NCBI GenBank assembly: GCA_035906255.1
Contig: JAMIFM010000011.1
Coordinates: 1 to 64,000 of the forward strand
Direction: 5' to 3'
From: SB11 sp035906255
GTDB taxonomy: Bacteria > Bacteroidota > Bacteroidia > UBA8524
Length of the DNA stretch: 64,000 nt
The notes beneath the pieces were generated by a model that was not told the origin of the DNA, did no database searches, and was given only the letters and a program-made list of their open reading frames with translations. Positions 18,711 through 27,633 of this stretch are shown here, one piece after another. Positions within the stretch are counted from its first letter, which is position 1. The number at the start of each line of letters is the position of its first letter. The position numbers were made by a program, and so were the translations under genes.

Positions 18711-18856
18711 ATGGCACACAGCAGGCTCATTTAAATAGCTGGTATAAAGAGCATTAAGATTGATATACGAAATAAACATTGGTATCTTAAACACTGATTT
18801 TCATCGGGTATCGCATTGCATTAAACGATACTTTGCCGGCATAATAGTTTAATATG

Positions 18857-18864
18857 TATTTTTG
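18857..18864 (+). promoter_or_regulatory. TAnnTTTG promoter element upstream of the M16 protease gene
   Basis: TATTTTTG at 18857-18864, 52 bases before the ATG, fits the Bacteroidota -7 consensus. Confidence 0.45.
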
Positions 18865-18916
18865 AAGCTTGAATACTACCTTTTGGTAACTAAAATTCAG
18901 AAAAATTAACGCTAAT

Positions 18917-21814
18917 ATGAAAAAAGTATCACTACTATTTATGGCCTTCTTTGCAGGCGTGCTGCTAAAAGCACAGGCTCCTGCGGGATGGACATTGATT
19001 GAACGCTACACCCCGGCAGCAGGGGAATTGGGGATTGCTTATGAAAAATGGACGATGGCCAACGGGCTTACCGTTATTTTGCATGAAGACCATAGCGACC
19101 CTATTGTACACGTTGAAATGACCTACAAAGTAGGTAGTAACCGTGAAAGCATGGGTAAATCAGGCTTTGCCCACTTCTTTGAGCACATGATGTTCCAAGG
19201 TTCTAAAAACGTTGGGGATGAGCAGCACTTTAAAATTGTGCAAGGCGCGGGTGGTGATATGAACGGAACTACCAACAGCGACCGTACTAACTACTTTGAA
19301 ACGTTGCCAAGCAATATGCTTGAAACTGCATTGTGGCTTGAGGCTGACCGTATGGGCTTTTTGTTGGATAGCGTTACCCAAAAGAAATTTGAGGTACAAC
19401 GTGCTACCGTTAAAAACGAAAAATCTCAAAACATAGAAAACCAGCCTTATGCAATGGCCTATGTGGAAATTATGGGACAAACCCTTTACCCACAAGGACA
19501 CCCATACAGCTGGCCTATTATCGGTTATGTTGAAGATTTGAACAGCGTGACGGTTGATGACCTTAAAAACTTCTTCCTTCGCTGGTACGGCCCAAACAAC
19601 GCTATATTGGTAATTGCAGGTGATATTAACCCTACCGAGGTATTCCCAATGGTAGAGAAGTATTTTTCTCCAATTCCTAAAGGTAAACCCGTATCAAAAA
19701 TGAGGGTTGACAAAGTGATTTTGGGTTCAGAAAAACACACTACTTACCTTGATAACGTGTTCTTCCCTCTTGACCTTGTAGCTTATCCTACCGTTCCTAA
19801 CTACGATAAAGATGAGCCTGCATTGGATATTCTTGCCGAGATTTTTGGCGGTAACAACAACTCACCGTTGTACCAAAACTTCGTAAAAACTGAAAAGGCT
19901 GTACAAGCAAGTGCATCTCACCCCTGCCGCGAATTGGGCGGTGAGTTTACCATCGAAGTTTTCTACTCTCCAAAGTTTGAGCAAAAAGAGATTGAAGATT
20001 TGTTGAAGAAAACTATTGCTGAGTTTGACCCTACCAAAATAACCGACGACGATTTGAATGCTGCCAAAACAAACATGGAAGCTACTCTTGTTCGTATTAT
20101 GGAAAGCGTTGGCGGCAAAGCAGGAACTCTTACCCAATGGACGATGTTGTTGGGTAACAAATCATACAACATTAAAGATGATGTTGCACGCTACCGCGCT
20201 GTAACCAAAGAAGATATTGCCCGTGTTTACGAAAAATACATTAAGAGTCGTAACGCTTGCTATGTGCACGTAAAACCACGTCCCGCAGAACTTAAAGATT
20301 CATCATTCAGCCGCAATCCATACCCCGGTGTAGTAGATGCTGCTAAAGAAGCCGAATACAAAGGCCTTACTTATACTCCTGTTAAAGATAACTTCGACCG
20401 TAGCAAACGCCCTGTTGCAGGCCCTACTAAAGCCGCTATCATTCCTCAGTTCTACAAAGCTGAGTTCCCTAACGGTATCAAAGTAATCGGTACTAAAACC
20501 ACTGAAGTTCCTACTGTTGATTTGGTAATCACTATTAAAGGTGGTCACCAATTGCAAGCCTTCAATACTAAAAAAATCGGTTTGGCACGTTTAACTGCCG
20601 AAATGATGAACGAAGGAACTAAAAACTACACTCCTGAGCAGCTTTCAAAAGAAATGAACAAGCTTGGTGCTTCAATATATGTAGGCGCAGGCCGTGATGC
20701 TACTGTTATTAACGTTAGCACTTTGGACAAAAACTTGGATGCTACTCTTAAATTGCTTGAAGAAATACTATTTAACCCACGTTTTAACGACGAAGATTTT
20801 AAACGTGTTAAAAACCAAGCAATCGAAAACTACTTTACTGAAGAGAAAAACGCCAGCTTAACAGCTACTAAAGCATTTAATAAATTGATTTACGGTGACG
20901 ACCACATTTTTGGTGCCAGCTCTAACGGTACTGATAAAACCCTTAGCAAAATCACTTTAGATGACGTAAAAGAGTTTTACAACAAGTACTACACTCCTAC
21001 CCTTACTACCATTACTGCTGTAGGTAATATTGATAAAGACGGTTTGTTGCCTAAACTTGAGTTCTTGAAAAAATGGGCTCCTAAAAACGTTACGCTACCT
21101 GTATTAACGTTTAACCACAAACCCGAAAAAGCGATTTATGTAATTGATAAAATCAACGCTCCTCAATCACAAATCCGTATGGGTATGATGGGCGATAAAT
21201 ATGATTACAAAGGCGATTACTTCAAAAAGCAAGTGATGAACTTCCCATTGGGTGGTAACTTTAACAGCCGTATCAACCTTAACCTACGTGAAGATAAAGG
21301 TTGGACTTACGGTGCCCGTACTTCTATAATAGGTTCTGAATACCCCGGTATGTTTGTATTTGGTGCGGGTATTAAAACCTCTGCTACTGATAGTGCTGTT
21401 CGTGAATTGATTGGTGAAATGGAAAAATACCGTAATACCGGTATCAACGAAGAAGAATTGGCATACACTAAAAACGCACTTCAACAAGGTGATGCGCTTA
21501 CTTACGAATCTTCGTTCCAAAAAGCACAGTTCCTTAACATGATTGAGCGTTATAACCTGCCTGAAAACTTTACTGCTGAACAAACTGCTGTATTGAACTC
21601 ATTAACCAAAAAAGAAATTGATGAGTTGGCTAAACAAGTGCTTGATTTGGATAAAATGGTGATTGTGGTTGTAGGCGACGAAGAGTTGATTAAAGATGGT
21701 TTGAAGAAACTAAACTTTGGTAAACTTAAAACTGTTGACCCTGACCGTATCACTGTGAAAGAAATTGACGAAAACTCAAACCGTAAAGTAATCACCGAGA
21801 AAGAGGTTAAATAA
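18917..21814 (+). CDS. M16-family zinc metallopeptidase, two-half (pitrilysin-like) exported form
   Basis: A 965-residue protein with a signal peptide (to about residue 20). The inverted zinc motif HXXEH is residues 86-90 (GFAHFFEHMMFQG), with the downstream glutamate ligand probably E168 (VKNEKSQN). The second M16 half (about 500-930) lacks HXXEH, as usual, and keeps the substrate-binding R/Y segment (NLREDKGWTYGARTS). It would degrade peptides in the periplasm or at the outer surface. The coding sequence uses a narrow set of preferred codons compared with its neighbours, which suggests high expression. It has its own promoter and a strong terminator. Confidence 0.9.
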   Translation: MKKVSLLFMAFFAGVLLKAQAPAGWTLIERYTPAAGELGIAYEKWTMANGLTVILHEDHSDPIVHVEMTYKVGSNRESMGKSGFAHFFEHMMFQGSKNVGDEQHFKIVQGAGGDMNGTTNSDRTNYFETLPSNMLETALWLEADRMGFLLDSVTQKKFEVQRATVKNEKSQNIENQPYAMAYVEIMGQTLYPQGHPYSWPIIGYVEDLNSVTVDDLKNFFLRWYGPNNAILVIAGDINPTEVFPMVEKYFSPIPKGKPVSKMRVDKVILGSEKHTTYLDNVFFPLDLVAYPTVPNYDKDEPALDILAEIFGGNNNSPLYQNFVKTEKAVQASASHPCRELGGEFTIEVFYSPKFEQKEIEDLLKKTIAEFDPTKITDDDLNAAKTNMEATLVRIMESVGGKAGTLTQWTMLLGNKSYNIKDDVARYRAVTKEDIARVYEKYIKSRNACYVHVKPRPAELKDSSFSRNPYPGVVDAAKEAEYKGLTYTPVKDNFDRSKRPVAGPTKAAIIPQFYKAEFPNGIKVIGTKTTEVPTVDLVITIKGGHQLQAFNTKKIGLARLTAEMMNEGTKNYTPEQLSKEMNKLGASIYVGAGRDATVINVSTLDKNLDATLKLLEEILFNPRFNDEDFKRVKNQAIENYFTEEKNASLTATKAFNKLIYGDDHIFGASSNGTDKTLSKITLDDVKEFYNKYYTPTLTTITAVGNIDKDGLLPKLEFLKKWAPKNVTLPVLTFNHKPEKAIYVIDKINAPQSQIRMGMMGDKYDYKGDYFKKQVMNFPLGGNFNSRINLNLREDKGWTYGARTSIIGSEYPGMFVFGAGIKTSATDSAVRELIGEMEKYRNTGINEEELAYTKNALQQGDALTYESSFQKAQFLNMIERYNLPENFTAEQTAVLNSLTKKEIDELAKQVLDLDKMVIVVVGDEELIKDGLKKLNFGKLKTVDPDRITVKEIDENSNRKVITEKEVK

Positions 21815-21838
21815 TACGGTAAACTCCTAATTTTATAT

Positions 21839-21871
21839 AATCCCTGCCCCGAAAAGGCAGGGATTTTTTTT
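21839..21871 (+). terminator. intrinsic terminator of the M16 protease gene
   Basis: AATCCCTGCC (21839-21848) pairs perfectly with GGCAGGGATT (21856-21865) across a seven-base loop, followed by a run of T. Confidence 0.92.
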
Positions 21872-21928
21872 GCACGTTACCCAAAAACAGGTAGAACTAC
21901 CTGAAACAGAAACCAAGCATAAATGCCC

Positions 21929-21959
21929 TTTTGTATAATTAATATAGGTAGCATCTTTG
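21929..21959 (+). promoter_or_regulatory. possible promoter of an ORF-less transcript
   Basis: TTTTG (21929-21933) and CATCTTTG (21952-21959) are 18 bases apart, close to the Bacteroidota -33/-7 arrangement (the -7 has C in place of the first T). It points into a stretch with no reading frame that ends in a terminator at 22115. Confidence 0.4.
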
Positions 21960-21963
21960 TAAC

Positions 21964-22146
21964 AGGTTCTACTTCACGGCTAAGGAATACGAAAGAATAA
22001 TTGCTTGGGGGTCGGCAAAGCTAACTGCTGTATAATTGCAAGTGCAACGTTTAGCAATTACCATTGCTTATGTTGCTAAAAAATACCCAACAGATTTAAA
22101 CGCTCTTTTGGTATGCAGGTGGTGCTTATGCGCTACCTGCTTTTTT
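21964..22146 (+). ncRNA. candidate small RNA, about 180 nt
   Basis: The stretch lies between the M16 gene, which already has its own terminator, and the end of a minus-strand gene. It contains no convincing ORF, begins just after a promoter-like pair and ends at a strong plus-oriented terminator. Inside, TTTAGCAA (22050-22057) can pair with TTGCTAAA (22073-22080); an alternative hairpin AGCAAT/ATTGCT (22053-22058 with 22063-22068) competes with it. I could not match it to a known class; 6S-type RNA of Bacteroidota is one thing to test. The evidence is positional and structural only. Confidence 0.4.
22115..22146 (+). terminator. strong plus-oriented intrinsic terminator
   Basis: GCAGGTGGTGC (22115-22125) pairs over all 11 positions (two G-U) with GCGCTACCTGC (22130-22140) across a TTAT loop, followed by six T. 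On the minus strand there is no T run, so it does not serve the convergent gene at 22145. Confidence 0.85.
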
Positions 22147-22855
22147 ATGCACCTTTCAGTTTTTTTCGTAACACATCTTCCATTTGTGCAGCTTTCTTAA
22201 AAAGTACGTGTTCTTCAATTTTTGCGTGCTGTTCCATATCAGCTTGTAATTGCAGCAACTCGTGCATAGTAATCTGATAGTTTAAATCATCAGTTTTCTG
22301 ATACCTGAAATTATGTGTAAGCGCACGCAGTTCGTGCATTTCGTCCTCATCATACTCGTGGTTGTGGCACAATATCTCAGTGCTGTATTTAGCAAGTAAG
22401 TCAATAGCCGTCTCCCTGTCGAAGTTTTGATACAATGCCTGTAATTTGATAATAAACGGAAACACAACCTCTTCTTCCAGTATAATGTGCTTGCGCATTT
22501 GGTTACTAAACTTACGGTACGTTTTTTCTAACTCGCGGTGCCGTTCATCATGCCTCGAAAGTGCTGAAACTACCTTACGTATTGCCGGAAGCTTTGTTTT
22601 GGCATAATCGTGATGAGTGTTCATCAGATATTCTATCAAAAAAGGGATAGACACCATATCGAAATCAATGCTGTAAACATGGCCGCCTAATGCCCCAAGA
22701 CTGGTTTGCAATTGATTACAATCCACTTGCTTTTCAGTGCATATCTGCTCCAGTGTTTTGTGCCCGTGCTCAATATGGTTTATCCCATACTCATCTAACA
22801 CCAGCGCACACGACGGGTTTTCCCGTATCAGGTCAAGTACAGTAGTATCTTTCAT
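22145..22855 (-). CDS. RIC/ScdA-like di-iron hemerythrin-domain protein lacking the CC motif
   Basis: A 236-residue cytoplasmic protein with an N-terminal ScdA_N-like domain (1-60) and a hemerythrin-like four-helix bundle (about 65-235). Candidate iron ligands follow the YtfE spacing: His81/82, His102 or His106, His123 and Glu127, His164, His210 and Glu214. Proteins of this family repair iron-sulfur clusters damaged by nitric oxide or oxidants. The N-terminal domain normally carries a CCxG motif after YGI(D/N); here that place reads YGINHIEHGHKTLEQIC, so the cysteine pair is gone. Role in iron-sulfur repair is therefore inferred with care; oxygen or NO sensing is an alternative. Confidence 0.75.
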   Translation of the reverse strand: MKDTTVLDLIRENPSCALVLDEYGINHIEHGHKTLEQICTEKQVDCNQLQTSLGALGGHVYSIDFDMVSIPFLIEYLMNTHHDYAKTKLPAIRKVVSALSRHDERHRELEKTYRKFSNQMRKHIILEEEVVFPFIIKLQALYQNFDRETAIDLLAKYSTEILCHNHEYDEDEMHELRALTHNFRYQKTDDLNYQITMHELLQLQADMEQHAKIEEHVLFKKAAQMEDVLRKKLKGA

Positions 22856-23117
22856 TTAACAGTTAAACAATCCTATACAAACATAATCAAGCTGCTAACA
22901 TCAAACAATGATTTTGCTCACCCGTGAAATAACGTTGGCTCGTTCAGTTATTAATACAGATGTTTTTATCTGATTATCCAAATGGATATTTATAAGCTGT
23001 TTTACGCTGCTTATCCGTAGCACCTTTGTTGTGTTGTTAGCCGACAACGGGATGGATGCCGAAAAATCCTTGATTAAAAAGAGTAGGCAAAATAAACCAA
23101 ATAAACACTTATCAATT

Positions 23118-23456
23118 ATGGCACTTCAATCAGTTGGACAATTTACATTACACCAACAAGGCGGCTATGTTTGCCGCACAGAATTCGTTTACATGGACGA
23201 AAACGGACAATTGCAACAATCGGGTCAAACCGGTAATGAGCTTTTGGGTCAAACCTACACTACTGACCCCGGTAGCTTGGGCGTTCCCGATGGTTCAATC
23301 CTTTGGATGAAAATTTGGGTGATGCTGGGTACTGACAATCAAGCCTCGCAAGCCTTTATTTACCAAAAAGGTGCAAGTGCTACTGCCGTGTACACCTGCT
23401 CAGGCACTACACTAAACAATAACCTTGCTTTGAATGGTGTAACCCAATCAGCATAA
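23118..23456 (+). CDS. 112-residue protein of unknown function, probably beta-rich
   Basis: I do not recognise this protein. It starts MALQSVGQFTLHQQGGYVCR at an ATG at 23118; a longer frame back to 23031 lacks similar composition. It has no signal peptide or membrane segment. Alternating polar/hydrophobic strands, many Gln, Gly, Thr and Ser, and the segments YTTDPGSLGVPDGS, LWMKIWVMLGTDNQASQAF and SGTTLNNNLALNG suggest a small beta-sandwich. A GTAGCACCTTTG stretch about 105 bases upstream resembles the promoter-like text of the candidate RNA at 21950. A good terminator follows, so it is a single-gene unit. Confidence 0.6.
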   Translation: MALQSVGQFTLHQQGGYVCRTEFVYMDENGQLQQSGQTGNELLGQTYTTDPGSLGVPDGSILWMKIWVMLGTDNQASQAFIYQKGASATAVYTCSGTTLNNNLALNGVTQSA

Positions 23457-23487
23457 GTTTTTGTAACACTTGTCAGATTTAGTTTTA

Positions 23488-23515
23488 AAAGCCGGCTAAT
23501 TGCCGGCTTTCTTGT
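23488..23515 (+). terminator. intrinsic terminator after the 112-residue protein gene
   Basis: AAAGCCGGC (23488-23496) and GCCGGCTTT (23502-23510) form a perfect 9-bp stem with a TAATT loop, followed by CTTGTTT. It sits between convergent genes and may act on both. Confidence 0.8.
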
Positions 23516-25042
23516 TTAATATGATCCTGTATGCTTATATGCCCTGCCCAAACAGGTGATAATGTCTCCTGCGGCAAGACTTTCTGTACTTTCGGTTTGC
23601 AAAGCCAAATCAGCCGCTAACCCATGCAGGTAGACTCCCAAAATACAGGCTTCGGCTGCTCCGTAGCTCTGCGCCCTTAGTGCAGTGATAATTCCGGTTA
23701 AAACATCACCGCTACCACCCGTTGCCATACCGGGGTTGCCCGTACTGTTAAAGTACACATCGCCGTTTGGTGCGGCAATAGATGTGTGTGTACCCTTTAA
23801 TACAATAGTTACCTTGTGCTTTTGAGCCGCATTGGTTTGTTTTTCTATCCGTTCCCAACTTGTTTTACTTTCACCAAACATACGGTCAAACTCCTTCGGG
23901 TGCGGCGTAAGTATGGCACCTTCAGGTAGTTTTATCTTTTTACGTTCGTTAAAATTGAGCGACAAGCAATTAAGCGCATCAGCATCTAATACCAGCTTAC
24001 TACCGTCAACAGCAGCAAAAAAATCATCCAGCGCATCGCGGGTGGTTATTTGCGTTCCCATACCGGGGCCTATTCCAATGGCTGTATAAGCAGTGGTGTC
24101 GGTAGGCATAAAATCCAACAAATCCTCTTTTTGTATGGTTTCTGCCATTGCCTCAGGTACGGCAGTTTGCATGGGGGTATAAGCACAGCGGGGTACAAAT
24201 GCCGTAGTAAGCCCTGCCCCTGCCTTTATACAGGCTTTTGTTGCCAACAACATCGCTCCTGCCTTACCCATTGAACCGCCTATTAACAACGCGCTACCAT
24301 AAGTACCTTTGTGAGAAAACCTGTTACGTGTTGTTAATAACTGCCTTGCCCAAAAACCATCTACCCAATAGTGCTCACTTTTGGTATTTGCTAAGTATTC
24401 TTTTGACAGTCCGATATCAACCACCACAAGGTTTCCAACGTGTTTCCCTGTCTCAGGAATTAAAAATGACTGCTTGGACACTTGAAAAGTAATTGTGTGC
24501 GTGGCAGCAACAATTTCCTTATAATCAGCGAAGTTATTCACCCAATCAGCAGGCAATCCGCTGGGAACATCAATACTTACTTTTATGTTGGGCGAATTGT
24601 TTATGTGGTTTACCAGTTGTGAAGCAATGCCATCTAACGGACGCTTAAGTCCTGTCCCGAAAAGTGCATCTATAATTATACTTTCATTTGCAATGGGCGT
24701 GAAATTTTCGAAAGAAGCTAACTCTACAATGGTAACCTGAGTTTCTTTTAAGCGTTTAAGATTGGTTTCAAAATCAGGAGAACCTTTTTCGGCAGTTTTA
24801 AGAATGTAAACATTAATGTCCTTACTCTCTTTGCATAACATACGGGCGATTGCTAAACCATCACCACCGTTATTACCCATACCGCAAAATATCTCAAAAT
24901 GAGTATTTTGTAAAAAGTGACCAGCAAGCCATTTAGTGCATTTTAAAGCAGCACGTTCCATTAAATCTATAGAAGAAATGGGTTCATTGGCTATAGTGTA
25001 TTCATCCCACTTTCGAATTTGCTCTGCTGTGTAAATTTTCAT
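23516..25042 (-). CDS. nnr: bifunctional NAD(P)H-hydrate epimerase / ADP-dependent NAD(P)H-hydrate dehydratase
   Basis: A 508-residue fusion that repairs hydrated NAD(P)H. The N-terminal epimerase (YjeF_N, about 1-215) shows CGMGNNGGDGLAIAR and the DALFGTGLKRP segment. The C-terminal dehydratase (about 225-508) has the ribokinase-like fold with GGSMGKAGAMLLA, ILTPHPKEFDR and the nucleotide/catalytic motif GNPGMATGGSGDVLTGII. Length and order are those of the usual bacterial fusion. The peptide-binding lipoprotein gene upstream ends 23 bases before its start on the same strand, so the two may share a transcript. Confidence 0.93.
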   Translation of the reverse strand: MKIYTAEQIRKWDEYTIANEPISSIDLMERAALKCTKWLAGHFLQNTHFEIFCGMGNNGGDGLAIARMLCKESKDINVYILKTAEKGSPDFETNLKRLKETQVTIVELASFENFTPIANESIIIDALFGTGLKRPLDGIASQLVNHINNSPNIKVSIDVPSGLPADWVNNFADYKEIVAATHTITFQVSKQSFLIPETGKHVGNLVVVDIGLSKEYLANTKSEHYWVDGFWARQLLTTRNRFSHKGTYGSALLIGGSMGKAGAMLLATKACIKAGAGLTTAFVPRCAYTPMQTAVPEAMAETIQKEDLLDFMPTDTTAYTAIGIGPGMGTQITTRDALDDFFAAVDGSKLVLDADALNCLSLNFNERKKIKLPEGAILTPHPKEFDRMFGESKTSWERIEKQTNAAQKHKVTIVLKGTHTSIAAPNGDVYFNSTGNPGMATGGSGDVLTGIITALRAQSYGAAEACILGVYLHGLAADLALQTESTESLAAGDIITCLGRAYKHTGSY

Positions 25043-25065
25043 GCGCCTCTTAACTATTCAACTGT

Positions 25066-26769
25066 TTAATGTTTTCCCTCAATATCCACATATTTAAGTA
25101 TCAGACTATTCATTGCGTTATTTTTAAGCCCTTTAACCCACGGTTGCACCAATCGCAACGACTGTGCATAGTAAAGCGGCATAACGGGGCTGTAATGGAT
25201 TATAATGCTATCCATGACGTTGTAGTTTTGCCAGCGAAGTGTGTCGTTGGTTTGGGTAAGGCTTTTTTCGTACCATTTATCGTACTCTTGACTGATAAAG
25301 CGGGTATAGTTAGGGCCGTTTGGTGCTTTGTTTTTGCTGTAAAACAATGAAAGGTAGTTTTCAGCATCGGGATAATCCGCTATCCAGCTCCCCCTAAAAA
25401 ACTGCAACCTGCCTTTTGATACCGAACTACGGTGCGAAGGTCCGGGTGTAACCTCAATCTCAGCCCGTATGCCTATTTCTTTCAATTGTTTTTGCATAAA
25501 CGAGGCTATATCGGCAAAGTTTTTATTGGTGTTGATAATCAATATAGGCAACCCCTTTCCATTGGGATAACCGGCTTTTGCAAGCAATCCTCTGGCTTCA
25601 GCAAGATTGTATTGTGTTTTGTTAGCTTGCATGCTACCTGCCAATGAAGGGGGTACAAAGCCGCCGTTTGCAGGCAAACCAATGTTATTGCGCAAAAAGA
25701 GCATCATTTTTTCCCTGTCGATAGCTTTGCTTATTGCTTTGCGAACCAACACATTGTGCCAAGGCAAATCTTCGCGGCCGTTATCGGTAGTGTCCATCAA
25801 AAAGCCCATGTATTCAACATTCAGATAGGGATTTACCTCTAATTTGAAACGGTTTTGATAGTTGGGTTTAAGCTGACCGTTTTTGGTAAGCAATTCGTCT
25901 TTATAGCTCCCTTCCAATCCCTCAAAAAAATCAAGCTTACCTTGTACAAACTCCATAAATGCGGTTTGTTTATTCTCTATAAAGTTTACTTCCACAGCAT
26001 CTAAGTACGGTAACGGTTTACCGTTCTCTGTTTCAAAGTAAGACGGGTTCTTTTCAAGTACCAGTTTCACGCCCTCTTCCCATAACTTAAATTTAAATGG
26101 GCCTGTTCCTACGGGATTAGCCCTAAACTCTTTACCATACATATCTACCGCTTCTTTAGGCACTACAAAGCAATACGGCATAGAAAGCATAGTGAGAAAA
26201 GGCGGAAATGCTTTGGTCAATTGAATTATGAATACCGAGTCATTAATTACTGTAAATGGCTGATATTCTTCATTTATATATCGTTTTACATCAACTTTAT
26301 CATTAAGTATCCAAGAACCTGTGCTGGCTGTCTCCGGGTTGATAATTCTGCCAAAGCTATAAGCAAAATCATGTGCGGTTACCTTACGGCCTTTTCCATT
26401 TGTAAAACATTTGTTATCATGAAAATAAACATCCGTTCTTAAATAAAAAGTATAGGTTTTTCCGCTATCGCCTATCTCCCACCGTTTGGCTATGCTTGGC
26501 TGTACTTTTAAATTGCTGTCAAGCTGCACTAAACCATTGTATAACTGGCTTACTCCCCAAATAATAAACTCATCACGGGCATAGGCCGGATCGAGTGTGG
26601 ATAACCCTGTGTCAACGTTGTACCTGAATACCTTTTTAGGCTTGTCTGACTGTCCACTTTTGCAGGCTATAAACAAAAAAAGTATGTGTATAAGTATTGA
26701 AAACTTGCCCTTCGCTGTGAATAAGTAAGCAAGGGGTAACGCGTATTTTTGTGGTTCAGTAGCTTTCAT
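25066..26769 (-). CDS. oligopeptide/nickel-type ABC transporter substrate-binding lipoprotein (SBP_bac_5)
   Basis: A 567-residue lipoprotein. After a longish n-region the hydrophobic core ends in LFLFIAC, whose cysteine (residue 36) is the likely lipidation site. The SBP_bac_5 fold covers about 60-560, with SQLYNGLVQLDSN, TAHDFAYSFGRIINPETAS, the NPVGTGPFKFKLW family signature and SKGRLQFFRGSWIADYPDAENY. It would bind peptides outside the inner membrane, but no permease or ATPase genes are nearby. It is divergent from parA with a 57-base spacer. No other start codon lies between the chosen ATG and the hydrophobic core. Confidence 0.88.
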   Translation of the reverse strand: MKATEPQKYALPLAYLFTAKGKFSILIHILFLFIACKSGQSDKPKKVFRYNVDTGLSTLDPAYARDEFIIWGVSQLYNGLVQLDSNLKVQPSIAKRWEIGDSGKTYTFYLRTDVYFHDNKCFTNGKGRKVTAHDFAYSFGRIINPETASTGSWILNDKVDVKRYINEEYQPFTVINDSVFIIQLTKAFPPFLTMLSMPYCFVVPKEAVDMYGKEFRANPVGTGPFKFKLWEEGVKLVLEKNPSYFETENGKPLPYLDAVEVNFIENKQTAFMEFVQGKLDFFEGLEGSYKDELLTKNGQLKPNYQNRFKLEVNPYLNVEYMGFLMDTTDNGREDLPWHNVLVRKAISKAIDREKMMLFLRNNIGLPANGGFVPPSLAGSMQANKTQYNLAEARGLLAKAGYPNGKGLPILIINTNKNFADIASFMQKQLKEIGIRAEIEVTPGPSHRSSVSKGRLQFFRGSWIADYPDAENYLSLFYSKNKAPNGPNYTRFISQEYDKWYEKSLTQTNDTLRWQNYNVMDSIIIHYSPVMPLYYAQSLRLVQPWVKGLKNNAMNSLILKYVDIEGKH

Positions 26770-26826
26770 AACTGTGGTGTTGCCACATTGCGAAGCTACT
26801 TTTTAATCTAAAAGGAACACACAAGA

Positions 26827-27633
26827 ATGGCAAAAATTATTTCGATAGTGAATCAGAAAGGTGGGGTGGGAAAAACCACAACAGCTATTAACCTTTCGGC
26901 CAGTTTAGCTGCTTTGGAAAAGAAGGTATTGCTGGTGGATGGTGACCCGCAGGCTAACTCTACGTCAGGACTTGGTTTTGACCCTACCATTATAAAAACA
27001 GGTTTGTATGAGTGCATTATCCACGATATGGCACCGAAAGAGGTGATATTGAAAACGGATATTGACTACTTAGACCTGCTTCCATCAAACATTGACCTTG
27101 TGGGTGCGGAGATAGAGATTGTGGATTTGCCTAACCGCGAGCGTATGATGAAGCGTGTGTTTGAAAAAATACGCCCTGATTACGATTTTATCATCATTGA
27201 CTGTTCGCCATCGTTAGGTTTGATAACCACCAACTCGCTAACGGCTTCTGATTCGGTAATTATCCCCGTACAATGCGAGTTTTTTGCATTGGAAGGTTTG
27301 GGTAAATTGCTGAACACCATAAAAATTATTCAAACACAGCTTAATCCTAACCTTGAAATTGAAGGAATTTTGCTGACTATGTACGATAGCCGCCTGCGTT
27401 TGAGTAACCAAGTGGTTGAAGAAGTGAAAATGCACTTTCAGCAATTGGTGTTTGATACCATTATACAGCGTAATGCCCGTGTGAGCGAAGCTCCCGGTCA
27501 TGGTAAGCCCGTAATTCATTACGACGCTGAAAGTAAGGGCAGTATTAACTATTTGAACCTTGCCCGCGAGATTATGCAGAAAAACGGAATGACCCGTATA
27601 GCCGAAGAAGATAAAATACTGAGCAACGAATAA
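26827..27633 (+). CDS. parA: chromosome-partitioning ATPase ParA (Soj)
   Basis: A 268-residue deviant-Walker ATPase. The P-loop KGGVGKTT with the signature lysine is at residues 11-18, Walker A' DGDPQAN is near 39-45, and DFIIIDCSPSLGLIT forms Walker B. There is no N-terminal helix-turn-helix, as in chromosomal type Ib Soj proteins. ParA moves origin regions together with ParB and parS. Its stop codon overlaps the parB start by one base (TAATG), so they are translationally coupled. I saw no copy of the parS palindrome TGTTTCACGTGAAACA near the genes. Confidence 0.95.
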   Translation: MAKIISIVNQKGGVGKTTTAINLSASLAALEKKVLLVDGDPQANSTSGLGFDPTIIKTGLYECIIHDMAPKEVILKTDIDYLDLLPSNIDLVGAEIEIVDLPNRERMMKRVFEKIRPDYDFIIIDCSPSLGLITTNSLTASDSVIIPVQCEFFALEGLGKLLNTIKIIQTQLNPNLEIEGILLTMYDSRLRLSNQVVEEVKMHFQQLVFDTIIQRNARVSEAPGHGKPVIHYDAESKGSINYLNLAREIMQKNGMTRIAEEDKILSNE

